Assembly: GCF_014490485.1 (NCBI RefSeq)
Contig: NZ_JACTVA010000010.1
Coordinates: 62,001-126,000 of the forward strand
Direction of reading: 5' to 3'
DNA: 64,000 nt
DNA from: Teichococcus aerophilus
GTDB lineage: Bacteria; Pseudomonadota; Alphaproteobacteria; Acetobacterales; Acetobacteraceae
Of the stretch, positions 1 through 8,543 are shown piece after piece. Under the pieces are notes generated by a model. That model saw nothing but the letters and a program-made list of their open reading frames with translations. It was not told where the DNA came from and made no database searches. The translations under genes were made by a program, and so were the position numbers. Positions within the stretch are counted from its first letter, which is position 1; each line of letters begins with the position of its first letter.

Positions 1-836
1 CCCGGGCGGTACAGGCCAGTGCCGATGAACAGGTCGGGCGGGTCGCTCAGCACCTGTTCCAGCGAGATCTGGCCGCCGGGGCGGTTGCCCAGCACGGGCG
101 TGGCGGCGTTGCGGCCGCCGACCAGGGCGAGGAATTCGCCGCTTCCGCCGGTGCCGGCGGCCCAGCAGCAGGGCCAGCGGCCGGGGAAGGCGTTCAGCAG
201 CACGCGCGGCGCGGCGCCTTGCCCGGCCGGGGACGGGTTGGCGGCGACGCGGCTGCGGATGCGCTCCATCCGTTCCTCGTGGAAGCGGATGAAGGCGTCG
301 GCTTGTTCGCGGCGGTCCAGCGCCTCGCCCAGCAGGCGGATGGTGGGGGCGGTGTTGGTCAGCGGCTTCTGGAACACGTCCACGAACAGGACCGGCACGC
401 CGGATTGCGCGAACTGTTCCAGCAGCGGCCTGGATTCCGCCGAGTTGGCCTGCCAGGCGCTGAGGATGACCAGGTCCGGCGCCAGGGACAGGCCGCGCTC
501 GATGGAGAAGGTCTGGCCGACATTGGTGGTCAGCACCGGCACGGCGTCGATGGCGGGAAAGCGGCGCTGGAAGGCGACGTAGCTCTGTGGGTCCGCCCGC
601 CGCATGTCGCCCCCCATGCCGACCAGCAGGGAGACGGGGTCCGGGTGGATGAGGGACAGGGTGAGGAGCTGCATGCTCTCCCCCAACAGCAGGGTGGCGG
701 GCTTGTGGGGCAGCGTGACCTGCCGGCCCAGCACGTCGGTGACGGTGCGGGGCCACTGCGCCCAGGCGGGGGTGGCCAGCAGCAGCAGGGGCGCCGCCAG
801 CAGCGGGGCCAGCAGGGCCCGGATGCGCTTGAACAT
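1..836 (-). CDS. ABC transporter periplasmic binding protein, iron-siderophore/cobalamin type (3' end cut by window)
   Basis: The reading frame starts at the ATG at 836 and stays open to the window edge, giving about 278 residues; the C-terminus lies outside. An N-terminal signal peptide is visible: MFKRIRALL, a Leu/Ala core, then ATPAWAQ. The mature part starts RTVTDVLGRQVTLP, the usual opening of the TroA-like/PF01497 fold that binds siderophores, haem or cobalamin for an ABC importer. Later segments such as VILSAWQANSAE, VLFVDVF and RNAATPVLG fit the same family. No permease or ATPase of this type lies inside the window, so the ligand cannot be assigned. The family call is firm; the substrate is open. 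Confidence 0.85.
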   Translation of the reverse strand, partial: MFKRIRALLAPLLAAPLLLLATPAWAQWPRTVTDVLGRQVTLPHKPATLLLGESMQLLTLSLIHPDPVSLLVGMGGDMRRADPQSYVAFQRRFPAIDAVPVLTTNVGQTFSIERGLSLAPDLVILSAWQANSAESRPLLEQFAQSGVPVLFVDVFQKPLTNTAPTIRLLGEALDRREQADAFIRFHEERMERIRSRVAANPSPAGQGAAPRVLLNAFPGRWPCCWAAGTGGSGEFLALVGGRNAATPVLGNRPGGQISLEQVLSDPPDLFIGTGLYRP

Positions 837-1031
837 GACGGTGGCCTCCGCAGCCGCATGAGAGGGCTTCGGCATAGCGGCGTGCCCGGGGCCAGGACAA
901 GGCGCGGGGTGGGTTGCCGGCCGCCATGCTGGCGGCCTCGTGTTGGCTTGCCGCGCGGGCGGCGGGCCGGGCCACTGGTGGTGGGGCCTGGGCGGGGCCA
1001 TCTGCTGTGCCGTTGTCCCGCCGGAGGTCCG

Positions 1032-1709
1032 ATGCACGCCGTTTCCACCAGCCTGTTGCTGCCGCTGCGGCAGATCACCGAGCCTGGCTTCCGCTGGCCG
1101 CTGCTGAAGGGCGTGCTGGGCGCCCTGCTGGCCTTTGGCGGGCTGATCTGGCTGGCGGATTGGGGCGTGTCCTCCCTGGTCGGCGGCGAGGGGTGGCTGG
1201 CTACCCTCGCCGGGGTGTTGGGCGGGGTGCTGGTGCTGGTTTCCGCCGTGTGGCTGTTCGTGCCGGTGATGCTGGGCATCGCCAGCCTGTTCCTGGACGA
1301 GGTGGCCGAGGCGGTGGAGCGGCGATACTACCCTGCCCTGCCGCCCGCCGTGGGGTCCGGCCTGCATTCGCAGGTCTGGGCCGGCGTGGTGCTGGGCCTG
1401 AAGATGCTGGCGCTGACGATCGTGGTGATGCTGCTGACATTGTTCGCGCCGCCGCTGGGGGCCGTGTGCTTCTGGGTGCTGGCTGCCATCTCGCTCGGCA
1501 ACGGGTTGTTCGAGGGGGTGGCGCAGCGCCGCATGTCCGTGCCCGAGGCCAGCGCGCTGCGGCGGCGGCTGCGCTGGCCGGTCTGGGCCGTGGGCGGCGT
1601 GCTGGCGGCGGCGGCGCTGGTGCCGGTGCTGAACCTGGCGGTGCCGGTATGGGGCACGGCGGCGATGACGCACCTGATGCAGCGGGTGAAGCAAGGGGCG
1701 CCGGGCTGA
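1032..1709 (+). CDS. EI24 domain-containing inner-membrane protein
   Basis: 225 residues. The ATG at 1032 follows a GGAGG at about 1023-1027; the longer upstream frame lacks a comparable ribosome-binding site. Four or more hydrophobic segments are visible, including LLKGVLGALLAFGGLIWLA, a long hydrophobic run after WLATLAGV, LKMLALTIVVMLLTLFAPP and WAVGGVLAAAALVPVLNLAVPV. The pattern around YYPALPP and the closing PVLNLAVPVWGTAAMTHL matches the EI24/CysZ-like family (PF07264). E. coli CysZ is a sulfate channel, but bacterial EI24 proteins are otherwise mostly unstudied, so sulfate transport is not claimed. It is monocistronic; a REP-like hairpin lies about 30 bp past the stop. Confidence 0.8.
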   Translation: MHAVSTSLLLPLRQITEPGFRWPLLKGVLGALLAFGGLIWLADWGVSSLVGGEGWLATLAGVLGGVLVLVSAVWLFVPVMLGIASLFLDEVAEAVERRYYPALPPAVGSGLHSQVWAGVVLGLKMLALTIVVMLLTLFAPPLGAVCFWVLAAISLGNGLFEGVAQRRMSVPEASALRRRLRWPVWAVGGVLAAAALVPVLNLAVPVWGTAAMTHLMQRVKQGAPG

Positions 1710-1740
1710 CGGGCGGGCTTGCTTGGTGAGAAGGAAGGAA

Positions 1741-1792
1741 GGAAGGCCGGGGAAGGAGTTCCCCGGACCCCTTATTTTCTTCTTCGAGTTTT
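1741..1792 (+). repeat. Dispersed hairpin/T-tract repeat, copy A
   Basis: The core GGGGAAGGAGTTCCCC (1749-1764) sits in a near-palindrome, followed by GGACCCC, a T/C-rich tract and CGAGTTTTAGCG. It lies in forward orientation just past the EI24 stop, so it could act as that gene's terminator. Four more copies are found at 1883, 3711, 14634 and 14968. Confidence 0.75.
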
Positions 1793-1882
1793 AGCGGGCG
1801 GTGGACATGCCGAATGATGTGACAGCCGTCGCCGCCGGATTTTGGATTTATCCAGGGGCCAACTGGCAAACGTGAGGCATCA

Positions 1883-1936
1883 CGAAAAACTCGCAGAAAA
1901 AAGATGGGGTCCGGGGAATTCCTTCCCCGACCTTCC
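1883..1936 (-). repeat. Dispersed hairpin/T-tract repeat, copy B
   Basis: This is the same element as copy A, inverted. The core is GGGGAATTCCTTCCCC at 1913-1928. Read on the minus strand it is a hairpin with a GGAA loop, then GGACCCC, then a T-rich tract, then CTGCGAGTTTTTCG. It lies about 40 bp past the stop of the minus-strand DHDPS-family gene, in terminator orientation for it. Copies A and B face each other between two convergent genes. Confidence 0.75.
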
Positions 1937-1977
1937 CTCCGAAGCCCCGCCGGCGCGTCCCGGCGGGGCTTTTTGCG

Positions 1978-2880
1978 TCAGGCGGCGAGCTTGCGCGCGA
2001 GCAGGGCGTCGGCGGCGGTGCCGAGTTCGCGCACGACCTGTTCCGACAGGGCCGGCAGGGGCTCGCGCGTCAGGCGCCAGGCCATGTCCTGCTTGCGGTG
2101 GGCGATCATGGCCTTGAGGGCGGGGATGATCGGGTGGGTAAAGGCCAGCTCGATCAGCGGCGCGATGTGCGGGCTGTCCTCGCCACGCTTGGCGGGGCCT
2201 TGCAGCAGTTCGGGCACGATGTTGGCCATGCCGCAGATGGTGCCGCTGCCGCCTTCGCGCACGGCGCGGGCCAGCTGGCGTTCGTCGCCGACGAGGATCT
2301 GCAGGTCACGGTGGTCGGCCAGCAGGGCGGCGGTGTTGTCCCAGCTGCCGGAGCTGTCCTTCACCCCGGCCACCGTGCCCGGGAAGGCGGCGCGCAGGCG
2401 GCCGACGAGCGCAGGCGAGATGCCGACGCCGGTCATGGACGGGATGTGGTAGAGGAACACCCGCGTGCGGCCCGCGAGTGGCGCGATGACGCGGGAGAAC
2501 CAGGCGAAGAGGGAGTCGTCGCTGACCTGACGGAAGTAGCAGGGCGGCGCGATCAGCAGGCCGGAGCAGCCGGCGGCCAGGGCGGTCTCGGCCTGGGCCA
2601 GTGCGTCTTCCTCCGTCAGCGTCATGACGCCGCAGAGCAGGCGGCCCTGGGCGTTGAGGCCCGCTGCCGCGAAGGCGGCGAAGGCGGCCTGGCGCGGGGC
2701 GATGCCGAAGGACGGTCCCTCCCCCGTTGTGCCGAACAGGGTCAGGCTGTCGCAGCCGCCATCAAGGCAGGCCTGCGCATGGGCGGTGAAGCGGGGCAGG
2801 TCGATGGCGCCAGTGGCCGTGACGGGGGTGGCGATGGCGCAGCCCAGGCCGAAAGGCCCGGATGAAGCAGAAGCCGACAT
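1978..2880 (-). CDS. Dihydrodipicolinate synthase / N-acetylneuraminate lyase family aldolase
   Basis: 300 residues, the usual size for this (beta/alpha)8 class I aldolase family. The start is the ATG at 2880 (MSASASSG), preceded on the minus strand by AGGGAAA. Family motifs are present: LFGTTGEGPS (the GTTGE pyruvate-carboxylate loop), VFLYHIPSMTGVGI with the catalytic-type Tyr, and VAGVKDSSGSW with the Schiff-base Lys. Reactions in this family are aldol condensation, cleavage or dehydration with pyruvate as one component. It sits alone, away from lysine genes, so a catabolic aldolase or dehydratase is more likely than dapA itself. A second, divergent family member is at 56659. Confidence 0.85.
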   Translation of the reverse strand: MSASASSGPFGLGCAIATPVTATGAIDLPRFTAHAQACLDGGCDSLTLFGTTGEGPSFGIAPRQAAFAAFAAAGLNAQGRLLCGVMTLTEEDALAQAETALAAGCSGLLIAPPCYFRQVSDDSLFAWFSRVIAPLAGRTRVFLYHIPSMTGVGISPALVGRLRAAFPGTVAGVKDSSGSWDNTAALLADHRDLQILVGDERQLARAVREGGSGTICGMANIVPELLQGPAKRGEDSPHIAPLIELAFTHPIIPALKAMIAHRKQDMAWRLTREPLPALSEQVVRELGTAADALLARKLAA

Positions 2881-3106
2881 CGGACGGTGATTTCCCTGTG
2901 AGGTCCGCGGCGCCTGATTCACGGCGGCGCCGTTGGGTGGAAAGCTAGCACAGCGGTTGGGCGGGGAAACAAGCGTCTTGCCCATGGCTATTCGGCCATG
3001 CATTGCGCACAAGAAACGTTGAGGCGATTTTATTTGATATTGCCGAAGCATCGGCGCTTGCCTACCTCCGCCGCCAAAGAAGAGCGGCCCCGTGGAGGAC
3101 GATTCT

Positions 3107-3532
3107 ATGACGCCGAGATGCCTGTTGACTGCCGGCCTGCTCGCTTCCGTCCTGACGCTGGCGGCACCGGTGGGTGCCATGGCGCAGGGCGCCACGCCGA
3201 CGCCGCCCGCCGCCGGTGGTTCCGCTGCCAGTGGTTCCGCCGCCATGCCACGCCAGCCCACCGCCGCGCAGGCCGCGCAGCAGGAGCGGATGCGGACCTG
3301 CAACACCCAGGCCGGCACCAACAAGCTGGCCGGCGAGGCGCGCCGCACTTTCCTGAGCGATTGCCTGGCCGGGCGCACGCCGGCCGCTGCGGCACCGGCC
3401 GCCGGGGCGCCGACCACGCAGCAGGACCGGATGCGGACCTGCAACACACAGGCGGGCAGCCGCAGCCTGGCGGGGGATGCACGGCGCAGCTTCATGAGCC
3501 AGTGCCTCTCGGGCGCCGCGGCGCCGCGCTGA
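3107..3532 (+). CDS. PsiF repeat-containing secreted protein
   Basis: 141 residues from the ATG at 3107, which has GGAGGA at about 3093. A GTG at 3092 is in frame but overlaps that ribosome-binding site and is less likely. A signal peptide ends near GAMAQG and an Ala/Pro-rich spacer follows. Two PsiF-type repeats come next, each with the pattern QxRMRTCNTQAG, then LAGxARRxFxxxCL, carrying paired cysteines. PsiF is a phosphate-starvation-inducible protein of unknown biochemical role in E. coli. Periplasmic location is inferred from the signal peptide. It is monocistronic. Confidence 0.85.
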   Translation: MTPRCLLTAGLLASVLTLAAPVGAMAQGATPTPPAAGGSAASGSAAMPRQPTAAQAAQQERMRTCNTQAGTNKLAGEARRTFLSDCLAGRTPAAAAPAAGAPTTQQDRMRTCNTQAGSRSLAGDARRSFMSQCLSGAAAPR

Positions 3533-3710
3533 GGATAGGCGGCGGATCGGGCGTTACCGCGCCGTCCGGACGCAGGTCCGGGAGGCGGTGTTCCGGGCCT
3601 TGGCGCGCGCGGGGCGTTGGCGCGATCGTCACGGGTCGGCTTGACCGGCAGCGTGGTCGCGCCTGACGAACAGCGGATGGGATCTGGGCGAGATCGACAT
3701 CCGGGCTTGG

Positions 3711-3750
3711 CAGGAAGGCTGGGGAATTCCTTCCCCTGCCCCTCCTTCCG
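3711..3750 (-). repeat. Dispersed hairpin repeat, copy C (partial)
   Basis: The core GGGGAATTCCTTCCCC is at 3721-3736 and is flanked by CCTTCC-type sequence on both sides. The T-tract half seen in the other copies is missing. It lies 26 bp past the stop of the minus-strand DUF1028 gene, between convergent genes. Confidence 0.65.
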
Positions 3751-3775
3751 GCGCCGGCCTGGATGCCGATCGGCG

Positions 3776-4510
3776 TTAGTGCCCGGCTTCGTCGCCGAAT
3801 TGCAGGTCCAGCCCCTCCGCCGCCCAGCCGGCGCGGATGGCGGCACGGTCGACCTCGCCGGAGGGGTTGGCCTTGCGGGGGCCGGTGGCCAGGGACGGGC
3901 GGCGCTTCTGGTGCCAGATGCCCAGCAGGCGGCGCAGTTCCGGCAGCGGTGCCGCGTGGTCGTCCACGCGGATGTCGAGGTCGGGGAAATCCTCGGTGGT
4001 GATGAGCTTCATGGCGGCGGACTGGCGGCCGCGGCGGTCGCCGCCTGCCTGCTCTCCCGCGTCCATGGCCTGCATCATGCGCTCGGGCAGGGGCTGGGCG
4101 GCGTCGGCGGCCTGCAGGCTGGCGAGGGTATCCGCCACCACGGCGGGCCCGGCCAGCATGTTGCCGGCGACGCTGAAGCCGGGCGCGGCGGCGGAGCCGG
4201 CCCAGATGACGCAGCTGGAACCAGTCCAGGCGGCGCTGCGGCCGCGGCGGTCGATGGCGTGGACCTGGCGGTAGGCGCTGTTGGCGTCGCCGGCCAGGGC
4301 GGACTGGATGGCGGCTTCCGGCGTCAGGCCGCGTTCCAGCGCATCCAGCACCGCCGGGCCGAGATAGCGGTTGGTGAAGGACTGGGTGGAGACGGCGCCG
4401 ACGCCCGCGCGCAGATACGGGCAGGAGGCGCCGACCGCGAAGGCGCAGGTGGCGACGGCGACGCCGAAGGCGCCGGTGCGGGGGTCATGGGCAAGGATGG
4501 ACCAGGTCAT
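3776..4510 (-). CDS. DUF1028 domain-containing protein
   Basis: 244 residues from the ATG at 4510. The N-terminus (MTWSILAHDPRTGAFGVAVAT, then VGASCPYLRAGVGAVSTQS) is the hallmark of DUF1028 (PF06267). Also diagnostic are NRYLGPAVLDALERGLTPEAA, the DANSAYRQV/AIDRRGRSAAWTG block and SVAGNMLAG. The C-terminal segment from about residue 180 (MKLITTEDFPDLDIRVDDH) is also typical. Members are often described as Ntn-hydrolase-like, with roles suggested in amino-acid or peptide catabolism; none is proved here. It ends against repeat copy C and is divergent from the ATP-grasp operon. Confidence 0.85.
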   Translation of the reverse strand: MTWSILAHDPRTGAFGVAVATCAFAVGASCPYLRAGVGAVSTQSFTNRYLGPAVLDALERGLTPEAAIQSALAGDANSAYRQVHAIDRRGRSAAWTGSSCVIWAGSAAAPGFSVAGNMLAGPAVVADTLASLQAADAAQPLPERMMQAMDAGEQAGGDRRGRQSAAMKLITTEDFPDLDIRVDDHAAPLPELRRLLGIWHQKRRPSLATGPRKANPSGEVDRAAIRAGWAAEGLDLQFGDEAGH

Positions 4511-4695
4511 GCGTGCGGCCTCGGCAGGTGGGATGCCAAGGGTTCGTGGGAATGGCGGTTTGTTCAAGGGGCAATGGCACATTCCCTGTCACGCCTGTGA
4601 TCGGCCGGCTGGTTGACATCGCGTGGTCCCGGCGGCTCCTTTCCCGTAACAAACCGGGGGCGGGCGTGGCCGCCGCCGGTGCCAGCGGGCGGGAT

Positions 4696-5880
4696 ATGCC
4701 GGACCAGCCAGACACGCCTTGCCCCGATGCCCTGCGCCGCGTGGCGCTGCCGCGCGATGATGCGTTTCCGCACCGGGCGGAGGCGCTGGGCTTCGGGTTC
4801 CACTCGCCGGATGGCCGTGAGTACTGGGCGCGCGACGCCTGCTACGTGCTGCGCGCCACGGTGGCGGAGCGCATGGCGCTTGCGGCGCGGGAGCTGGAGC
4901 AGATGATTGAGGCCGCCGCCGATGCGGTGGTGCAACGGGGCGACTATCAGGGCTTTGGATTCAGCCCGCGCCTGATGGCGTTGGTGGAGGCGTCCCACCG
5001 CGCGGCGGAACCCTCGCTCTACGGGCGGTTTGATTTCCGGCTGGCAGCCGATGGCGGCTTGAAGCTTTACGAATTCAATGCGGAGACACCGGCGGCGCTG
5101 CTGGAAGCGGCGGTGGTGCAATTGGCGTGGTTCGAGCAGGCGACCGGCCTGCCGGCGGGCGCGGAGCAGTGGAACGCCATCGACGACGCGCTGGTGGCGC
5201 GCTGGCCGGCGATGGGGCTGCCGCACCAGGTGTATTTCGCGGCGGAGCGCGACCGGGAGGACGAGATCGCCCAGGTGGCCTACCTGATGGCCACCGCGCG
5301 CGCGGCCGGGCACGCGGCGAGCTTCCTGCCCGTGGACGACATCTCCTGGCATGCCCAGGACGGGCTGGTGACGCCGGAGGGCGCGCGGCTGGAGGCCTGC
5401 TTCAAGCTGTATCCGTGGGACTGGCTGGATGCGGAGGAAGGCGGCTGGTTGCTGCCGCGCGGCGGCACCCGGTGGATCGAGCCCGCCCGGCGGATGCTGC
5501 ATGCCAACAAAGCCATCCTGGCCGAGCTGTGGCGGATGTTTCCGGGCCACCCGCTGTTGCTGCCGGCCTCGCTGGATCGGAGCGCGATCGACGGTGCCGC
5601 CATCGGCAAGCCGGCGCTGGGGCTGGAAGGGCATGGCATGACGATCGAGGATGCGGCCTCCGCCGATGCGTCGACGGAGATGCCGGAGGAGCTGCCGCCC
5701 TCCCCCACCATCTGGCAGCAATGGGCGCCGTTGCCGGCGCATGATGCCGGCGGCGTGCCGGCCTATCCGGTGATGGGGGTGTGGTCGGTCGGCGGCGAGC
5801 CGTGCGGGCTGGGCATCCGCGAAGGCGATGGGTTGGTGACCACGTTGGAGGACCGTTTCGTGCCGCATATTCTGCTGTGA
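4696..5880 (+). CDS. Glutathionylspermidine synthase-like ATP-grasp ligase, first copy
   Basis: 394 residues from the ATG at 4696. This is the synthetase half of the GspS fold with no N-terminal CHAP amidase, as in E. coli YjfC/YgiC. Recognisable blocks are RFDFRLAADGGLKLYEFNAETPAALLEAAVVQ (counterpart of the family's EYNADTPTSLLEA block), FKLYPWDWL, and the C-terminal PVMGVWSVGGEPCGLGIREG and RFVPHIL. Family members use ATP to ligate an amine to a carboxylate; the true substrates of the stand-alone forms are unknown. It is the first gene of a seven-gene operon and lies 8 bp upstream of a paralogue. It keeps the canonical NAETP loop that the second copy lacks. Confidence 0.85.
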   Translation: MPDQPDTPCPDALRRVALPRDDAFPHRAEALGFGFHSPDGREYWARDACYVLRATVAERMALAARELEQMIEAAADAVVQRGDYQGFGFSPRLMALVEASHRAAEPSLYGRFDFRLAADGGLKLYEFNAETPAALLEAAVVQLAWFEQATGLPAGAEQWNAIDDALVARWPAMGLPHQVYFAAERDREDEIAQVAYLMATARAAGHAASFLPVDDISWHAQDGLVTPEGARLEACFKLYPWDWLDAEEGGWLLPRGGTRWIEPARRMLHANKAILAELWRMFPGHPLLLPASLDRSAIDGAAIGKPALGLEGHGMTIEDAASADASTEMPEELPPSPTIWQQWAPLPAHDAGGVPAYPVMGVWSVGGEPCGLGIREGDGLVTTLEDRFVPHILL

Positions 5881-5888
5881 GCGATTCC

Positions 5889-7049
5889 ATGCTTCCCTTG
5901 CGCCGACTGCGAACTTCCACGCCAGACCTGTTCCAGCACCGCCTGCGCGCGCTGGGCCTGCTGGAGCCCGGGCCGGATGGTGCGCCCTACTGGAACACGG
6001 GCGCCGCCTACGCGCTGGCGCCCGCCGTCGCGCTGACCTGGCTGAACGCGGCGGACGCGGTGCACGACATGTGCCTGAAGGCCATCAACACCATTGTGCG
6101 GGAGCGCGACTACGCGGCCTTCGGCATCGAGAATGCGGGGATGATCGCGGCGATCGAGCGTTCGTGGCAGGCGCGGGAGACGACGTTCCTGGGCCGCATG
6201 GATTTCAGCCTGGGCGCGGATGGCGTGCCGAAGCTGTTGGATTACGAGGCGGACGGGCCGGTCTGCCTGCCCGAGGCGTCCTACCTGCAATGGGAATGGT
6301 TCGAGGCCTGGAAGGCCGCCGGGGGGCGCGGCGGCGAGGACCAGGAGAACCTGGTCTATGAGAAGCTGATCGCGATGTGGAAGGGGCTGCGGCTGGGCGG
6401 GCGGCTGTGCATCGCCAGCGGCGGCGATGCCGATGGCGACGGCAACCCGCTGGACACCGCCGAGCGCTTCACCGCCGAGTATCTGGCCGAGACCGCCAGG
6501 GAAGTCGGCCTCGACGTGCATCTGTGCGGCATCGGCCAGGTGGGCTGGGATACCGAGGCCCTGCGCTTCACCGATGCCGACGACCAGGTGCTGGAGCTGC
6601 TGGTGAAGCTGTACCCGTGGCACTGGATGGAGCGGGAGACGAATGCCGACGCGCTGCCGTTGAGTAAGACGCGCTTCCTGCCCCAGGCCTGGACGCGCCT
6701 GCTGGCGGACAAGGCGTTGCTGGCGGTGCTGTGGCGCATGTTCCCGGACTCGCCCTACCTGCTGCCGGCGGCGCTGGAGCCGGGCATGCTGGACATGCCT
6801 GCGGTGGCCAAGCCGCGCCGGGGCTGGGATGGCGAGGGTGTCAGCCTGCCCGGCCAGCCGAGCGCGACAGACCGTGGCCCGCTGGTCTGGCAGGCGCATT
6901 GCCCGCTGCCGGTGCTGGATGGTGTGCATGCCGCGCCCAGCGTGTGGATGGTGGATGGCGAAGCCGCTGGCCTGTCCTTCCGCGAATCCAACGGGCCGGT
7001 CACGCGCATCGACGCGCGCTTCGTGCCGCATATGCTGTTGCCGCCATGA
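5889..7049 (+). CDS. Glutathionylspermidine synthase-like ATP-grasp ligase, second copy
   Basis: 386 residues from the ATG at 5889, 8 bp after the first copy. The same architecture is seen: RMDFSLGADGVPKLLDYEADGPVCLPEASYLQ, then VKLYPWHWM, and a C-terminal PSVWMVDGEAAGLSFRES and RFVPHMLLPP. The substrate-site segment has changed from EFNAETP to DYEADGP, so the two ligases have diverged and may act on different acceptors or form a heteromeric enzyme. The ATP-grasp half looks intact, with AVAKPRRGWDGEGV in the glycine-rich loop position. Tight spacing implies co-transcription with both neighbours. Confidence 0.82.
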   Translation: MLPLRRLRTSTPDLFQHRLRALGLLEPGPDGAPYWNTGAAYALAPAVALTWLNAADAVHDMCLKAINTIVRERDYAAFGIENAGMIAAIERSWQARETTFLGRMDFSLGADGVPKLLDYEADGPVCLPEASYLQWEWFEAWKAAGGRGGEDQENLVYEKLIAMWKGLRLGGRLCIASGGDADGDGNPLDTAERFTAEYLAETAREVGLDVHLCGIGQVGWDTEALRFTDADDQVLELLVKLYPWHWMERETNADALPLSKTRFLPQAWTRLLADKALLAVLWRMFPDSPYLLPAALEPGMLDMPAVAKPRRGWDGEGVSLPGQPSATDRGPLVWQAHCPLPVLDGVHAAPSVWMVDGEAAGLSFRESNGPVTRIDARFVPHMLLPP

Positions 7050-7100
7050 TGCGGGCTGCCGCTTCGCCCGCCTTTCGTGCTCTCACTCAGGAATTGCCGC

Positions 7101-7526
7101 ATGCAGGCCGCTGATATCCTCGCCGTGTTTCCGGCCACGCTGCTGAGCTTCGTCACCGCCTTCGGGCTGGGGGCGCTGTTCTGGGTGGTGGGGCTGATGG
7201 TGATCTCCTTCGCCACGCCGCAGCGGGAATTGGCGCTGCTGCGCGCGGGCAACCTGCCGACGGCCATCGCCTTCGGCGGCAAGGCGGTGGGGATGGTGCT
7301 GCCGATCGCGGCCGTGGCCCGCAGTGCGGCCGGGCCGCTGGACCAGGCGATCTGGTGCATCGTCGCCGTGCTGGTGCAGTTGCTGGTGCACCTGGTGCTC
7401 TCGGCGGTGCTGCAGGGCCGGCTGAAGGCGGAGATCGAGGCGGACGAGGTCGGCGGCGGCGCCGTGTTCATCGCGTTTATCCAGATCGGCGCGGGCATCC
7501 TGAACAATGCTTGCATGGCGGGCTGA
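7101..7526 (+). CDS. DUF350 (YjfL-like) membrane protein
   Basis: 141 residues from the ATG at 7101, with AGGAA at about 7089. Four hydrophobic segments are arranged as two pairs: FPATLLSFVTAFGLGALFWVVGLMVI, NLPTAIAFGGKAVGMVLPIAAVA, AIWCIVAVLVQLLVHLVL and VFIAFIQIGAGILNNACMAG. The AGNLPTAIAFGGKAVG and GAGILNNACMAG motifs are typical of DUF350 (PF03994). In E. coli this family (YjfL) is encoded next to a DUF1190 protein and a GspS-like ligase, as here. An inner-membrane location is clear; the function is unknown. Confidence 0.85.
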   Translation: MQAADILAVFPATLLSFVTAFGLGALFWVVGLMVISFATPQRELALLRAGNLPTAIAFGGKAVGMVLPIAAVARSAAGPLDQAIWCIVAVLVQLLVHLVLSAVLQGRLKAEIEADEVGGGAVFIAFIQIGAGILNNACMAG

Positions 7527-7529
7527 GCG

Positions 7530-8540
7530 ATGAGCGCCGGGCCGGGCATACGCCTCGGCCGCTCCCGCACCGTGCGGGCGGCGGCGTTGGTGACGGTAGG
7601 GCTGGCGGCGACGGCCTGCGGCGACGAGACGCCGCCGCCCGATACGCCGCTGGATACGGTGCAGCGGCAGGAGATCTGCGAAGCCGCGCATCGGCGCCTG
7701 GGCGAGGACCCGGCGCATTGCGCGGCGCTGGAGCGCGTGGCGCAGCGCGAGCACAGCGCCACGCGGCCGCATTTCGCGTTGGCGGCGAATTGCGAGGCGG
7801 CCTTCGGGGCCGGCGCGTGCGAGGGCGAGGCCAGCCCTCTGGGGCGTGGCCAGTCCTGGCGCCCGGTGCTGGTGGGGTGGAACACCCGGCCGGGCGGCGG
7901 CGCGCCGGACCCGGTGGTGCGGGACCGGGAGGGGCAGGCCTGGGCGCTGTACGCATCCGGCCTGCAGCCGCAACCGGTGCAGGATGCCGTTGTCGGCGAG
8001 CCGGCGGAGGCGCTGAGCCTCCCGCAGCGCTCCGCCTATCCGCGGCGGGCGCCGGTCTATGACGACCGGGCGGGGTGCGAGGCGGGTTGGGGCCGTTGCG
8101 AGAGCACCGTGCTGCTCAACCGCTTCGTCGAGCAACGGGTATGCGAGGCGGTTTGGACCACCTGTACCGAGGTGACGCTGCCGGGCGAGGCCACGCTGGC
8201 CAGTTCCTCCAACGGCGGCGGCGGCGGCAGCAGCGGCGCGCATGGGCGCTTCATCTGGTGGGGCAGCTACAATTCCGGTTGGCGGGACCGCTACGCAGCC
8301 AGCTACGCGCCGCGCTGGCAGGGTTGGGGGTGGACCAGCAACCGGGTGCCGGTGGCCACCTATGCCAGCCGTACCGGCGGGGCCCAGGCCTGGGATACCA
8401 GCGGCCAGCGGCTGACGCCGGCCCGCAGCCTGGCGAGCATTGCCGGGGACCGGGCGGGGTCGGCGCTTTCCACCCGTACCGAGACCATCGCGCGGGCGGG
8501 CTTCGGCTCCACCGGGCGTTCGATGTCGGCGGGGGGCTGA
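7530..8540 (+). CDS. DUF1190 (YgiB/YjfM-like) probable lipoprotein
   Basis: 336 residues, starting 3 bp after the DUF350 stop. The N-terminus AALVTVGLAATACGDE suggests a lipoprotein signal with a non-canonical lipobox; a Sec signal peptide is the alternative. Cysteines recur (EICEAAH, AHCAAL, ANCEAAFGAGAC, AGCEAGWGRCEST, RVCEAVWTTC), fitting a disulfide-rich envelope protein. The Gly-rich stretch followed by RFIWWGSYNSGW, and the ending TIARAGFGSTGRS, are characteristic of DUF1190 (PF06693). It is presumed to work with the ligases and DUF350; no biochemical role is known. Confidence 0.8.
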   Translation: MSAGPGIRLGRSRTVRAAALVTVGLAATACGDETPPPDTPLDTVQRQEICEAAHRRLGEDPAHCAALERVAQREHSATRPHFALAANCEAAFGAGACEGEASPLGRGQSWRPVLVGWNTRPGGGAPDPVVRDREGQAWALYASGLQPQPVQDAVVGEPAEALSLPQRSAYPRRAPVYDDRAGCEAGWGRCESTVLLNRFVEQRVCEAVWTTCTEVTLPGEATLASSSNGGGGGSSGAHGRFIWWGSYNSGWRDRYAASYAPRWQGWGWTSNRVPVATYASRTGGAQAWDTSGQRLTPARSLASIAGDRAGSALSTRTETIARAGFGSTGRSMSAGG

Positions 8541-8543
8541 GGA

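Noticed and set aside
1032-1709. CysZ sulfate transporter
   Set aside because: Only the EI24 family membership can be seen; no sulfur-assimilation genes are nearby.
1978-2880. dapA of lysine biosynthesis
   Set aside because: Family motifs are present but it stands alone beside unrelated genes, and a second diverged member occurs in the window, so the specific gene name is not supported.
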